The notes under the pieces were generated by a model, which saw nothing but the letters and a program-made list of their open reading frames with translations, was not told where the DNA came from and made no database searches. DNA of 5,437 bases from positions 1 to 5,437 of the forward strand of contig QKJH01000058.1 in the NCBI GenBank assembly GCA_003250865.1, read 5' to 3'. The position numbers were made by a program, and so were the translations under genes. This document shows, one piece after another, positions 4,218 through 5,437 of the stretch (positions within the stretch are counted from its first letter, which is position 1; every line of letters begins with the position of its first letter). This DNA is from Alphaproteobacteria bacterium (GTDB lineage Bacteria > Pseudomonadota > Alphaproteobacteria > Micavibrionales > SZUA-601).

Positions 4218-5437
4218 CTATTCTTCTTTTCTAATCCAATTAAGCGTTGTCTGAACCAGAAGCTGTTTTTTAATCGGCTTGGTCAGATAGGCATTCATAC
4301 CGCAAGCATAGCACTTATCCTGATTTTCCTTCATGGCATCAGCCGTCAGCGCAATAATCGGTGCCTCGGCCAGACCCTTTTCCTTCTCATATTGTCGGAT
4401 GGCCACGGCTGCGTCATAGCCATTCATTTCCGGCATATGACAGTCCATGAATATAAGATTATACGGCTGCTTTACGTGCATATCAAATGCCTGCTGCCCG
4501 TTTTCCGCAATATCCACCTGATACCCCATTTCTTTTAAAATGCGGGTTGCAAGCATGATGTTGACCTTCATATCATCGGCAATCAAAACACGTAAAACCG
4601 CGTTTGCCGTTTTATCCGCCTCTGTAAGGCGAGCATCCCCAATCGAATATTCATCTTTGGAAGAAAAAACGCGACTGGACATGTAAAAGCTGACATTTCC
4701 ATGCTCAACCGCATCTTTGGTGTACAGCAGAACATTTTTCAATCGCAACGGATTGGTGGGTTTGGTGAGGTGCGCTTTGAATCCGGCCTCTTTGATTTTT
4801 TGTTCGGACACCATCTCGCCCGAGGCGAATGAAGAAAACATCACCATTCCAAGCTTGGAAAACCGTTCGTCTTTTTGGATTTTTTTCGCCAGCTCTGTTC
4901 CCGTCATATCCGGCAAATGCTGATCCAAAAGAATAATATCAAACGGCATGCCTTTTTTGTGAAAACTCTCAATCATCGTGAAGGCATGTCCGGCGGTATC
5001 GGCCAATTCGTGTTCTATTCCCCATTCGGTCAATTGCCCGGAAACAATAAGGCGGTTAGCCTCTATATCATCCACCACCAGAACATGCAGACTGGTTATA
5101 TCAATATCAGGGATGTGTTTTACCTTGTGCGGATGGTGTGCGTGTTCAAGTTTAATATCAAATGTAAAGACCGCTCCCTTGCCTTGGGTGCTTTTAACAG
5201 TAATCTTGCCACCCATCATTTCAATCAGACTTTTGCAAATGGAAAGCCCCAGCCCGGTTCCGCCAAATACCCGTGTTGTCGTACGGTCAGCCTGGGCAAA
5301 TTTATCAAAAATAAGCCCCATTTGATCCGGCGCTATACCCACCCCCGTGTCTTCAACGGCAAACTCCAGTCGCACGGCATTCTTCGTATTACGCCGAATG
5401 CGTACCTTTAATAAAACATGTCCCTGCTTGGTGAATT
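4218..5437 (-). CDS. Hybrid sensor histidine kinase with two receiver domains, N-terminus outside window
   Basis: A signalling kinase of two-component systems. The frame is open to the right edge, giving 405 visible C-terminal residues. The GTG at 5375 is internal, since the residues before it (FTKQGHVLLKVRI) continue the kinase ATPase domain just after its N box. Domain order: end of HATPase_c with DTGVGI (29-34) and GGTGLGLSI (58-66); receiver 1 (about 117-230) with acidic pair Asp122/Asp123, phospho-acceptor Asp171 in LLDQHLPDMTG, Ser201/Ser202 and Lys225; receiver 2 (about 281-400) with Asp287/Asp288, Asp331 in FMDCHMPEMNG, Thr364 and Lys386. Both receivers keep all catalytic residues. 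The protein ends 19 residues after the last receiver lysine, so there is no C-terminal HPt domain, and phosphate would have to pass to a separate HPt protein or regulator. Sensor input, HAMP/PAS and the phospho-histidine region are off the window, so the signal cannot be inferred. Confidence 0.94.
   Translation of the reverse strand, partial: FTKQGHVLLKVRIRRNTKNAVRLEFAVEDTGVGIAPDQMGLIFDKFAQADRTTTRVFGGTGLGLSICKSLIEMMGGKITVKSTQGKGAVFTFDIKLEHAHHPHKVKHIPDIDITSLHVLVVDDIEANRLIVSGQLTEWGIEHELADTAGHAFTMIESFHKKGMPFDIILLDQHLPDMTGTELAKKIQKDERFSKLGMVMFSSFASGEMVSEQKIKEAGFKAHLTKPTNPLRLKNVLLYTKDAVEHGNVSFYMSSRVFSSKDEYSIGDARLTEADKTANAVLRVLIADDMKVNIMLATRILKEMGYQVDIAENGQQAFDMHVKQPYNLIFMDCHMPEMNGYDAAVAIRQYEKEKGLAEAPIIALTADAMKENQDKCYACGMNAYLTKPIKKQLLVQTTLNWIRKEE

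Noticed and set aside
5373..5375. GTG at 5375 as the start of a 385-residue response-regulator-like gene
   Set aside because: The frame stays open to the window edge and the preceding residues continue the kinase ATPase domain, so this codon is an internal valine.
4875..5411. + strand ORF of 178 codons
   Set aside because: It is antisense to the clear receiver and ATPase domains of the hybrid kinase; its translation has no family-like motifs.

Overview
The window looks like a piece of an alphaproteobacterial chromosome with moderate G+C. The L13 and S9 proteins carry alphaproteobacterial features: the L13 block HIDCGNNVIVINADKVVLTG and a charged N-terminal extension on S9. Placement below class level cannot be made from the sequence alone. 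Most of the window is ordinary housekeeping DNA for translation. I found no CRISPR array, insertion sequence, tRNA or rRNA, and no convincing defence system or new multi-gene system.

Layout, left to right. (1) 1-902, + strand: the 3' part of rplM (L13, cut by the window edge) and a complete rpsI (S9), closed by a strong hairpin terminator at 934-965 that can work in both directions. (2) 984-1562, - strand: an A+T-richer gene of unknown function with a recognisable promoter and ribosome-binding site. It lies between two bidirectional terminators (934-965 and 1623-1659), so it looks like a self-contained unit beside a ribosomal operon. (3) 1654-2079: about 425 bases that are mostly not confidently coding. 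They hold an almost G-free, C-rich tract (1695-1758) and a possible 74-residue - strand ORF (1742-1966). (4) 2080-3846, + strand: a tight two-gene operon of mnmD (methyltransferase that finishes the mnm5 group on the tRNA wobble uridine) and epmA (lysyl-tRNA synthetase paralogue that modifies elongation factor P). (5) 3925-4212, + strand: a 95-residue protein of unknown function with a strong ribosome-binding site. (6) 4218-5437, - strand: the C-terminal 405 residues of a hybrid sensor histidine kinase (end of the ATPase domain, then two receiver domains), whose N-terminus lies beyond the right edge. It converges on the 95-residue gene with only 5 bases between stop codons.

Functionally, rplM, rpsI, mnmD and epmA all serve translation: two ribosomal proteins, one wobble-base modification enzyme and one factor that modifies EF-P. 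The kinase is a signalling gene with no visible partner here. The parts most worth a second look are the low-G+C orphan with its own control signals, the C-rich/G-poor tract, and the two small unknown ORFs.
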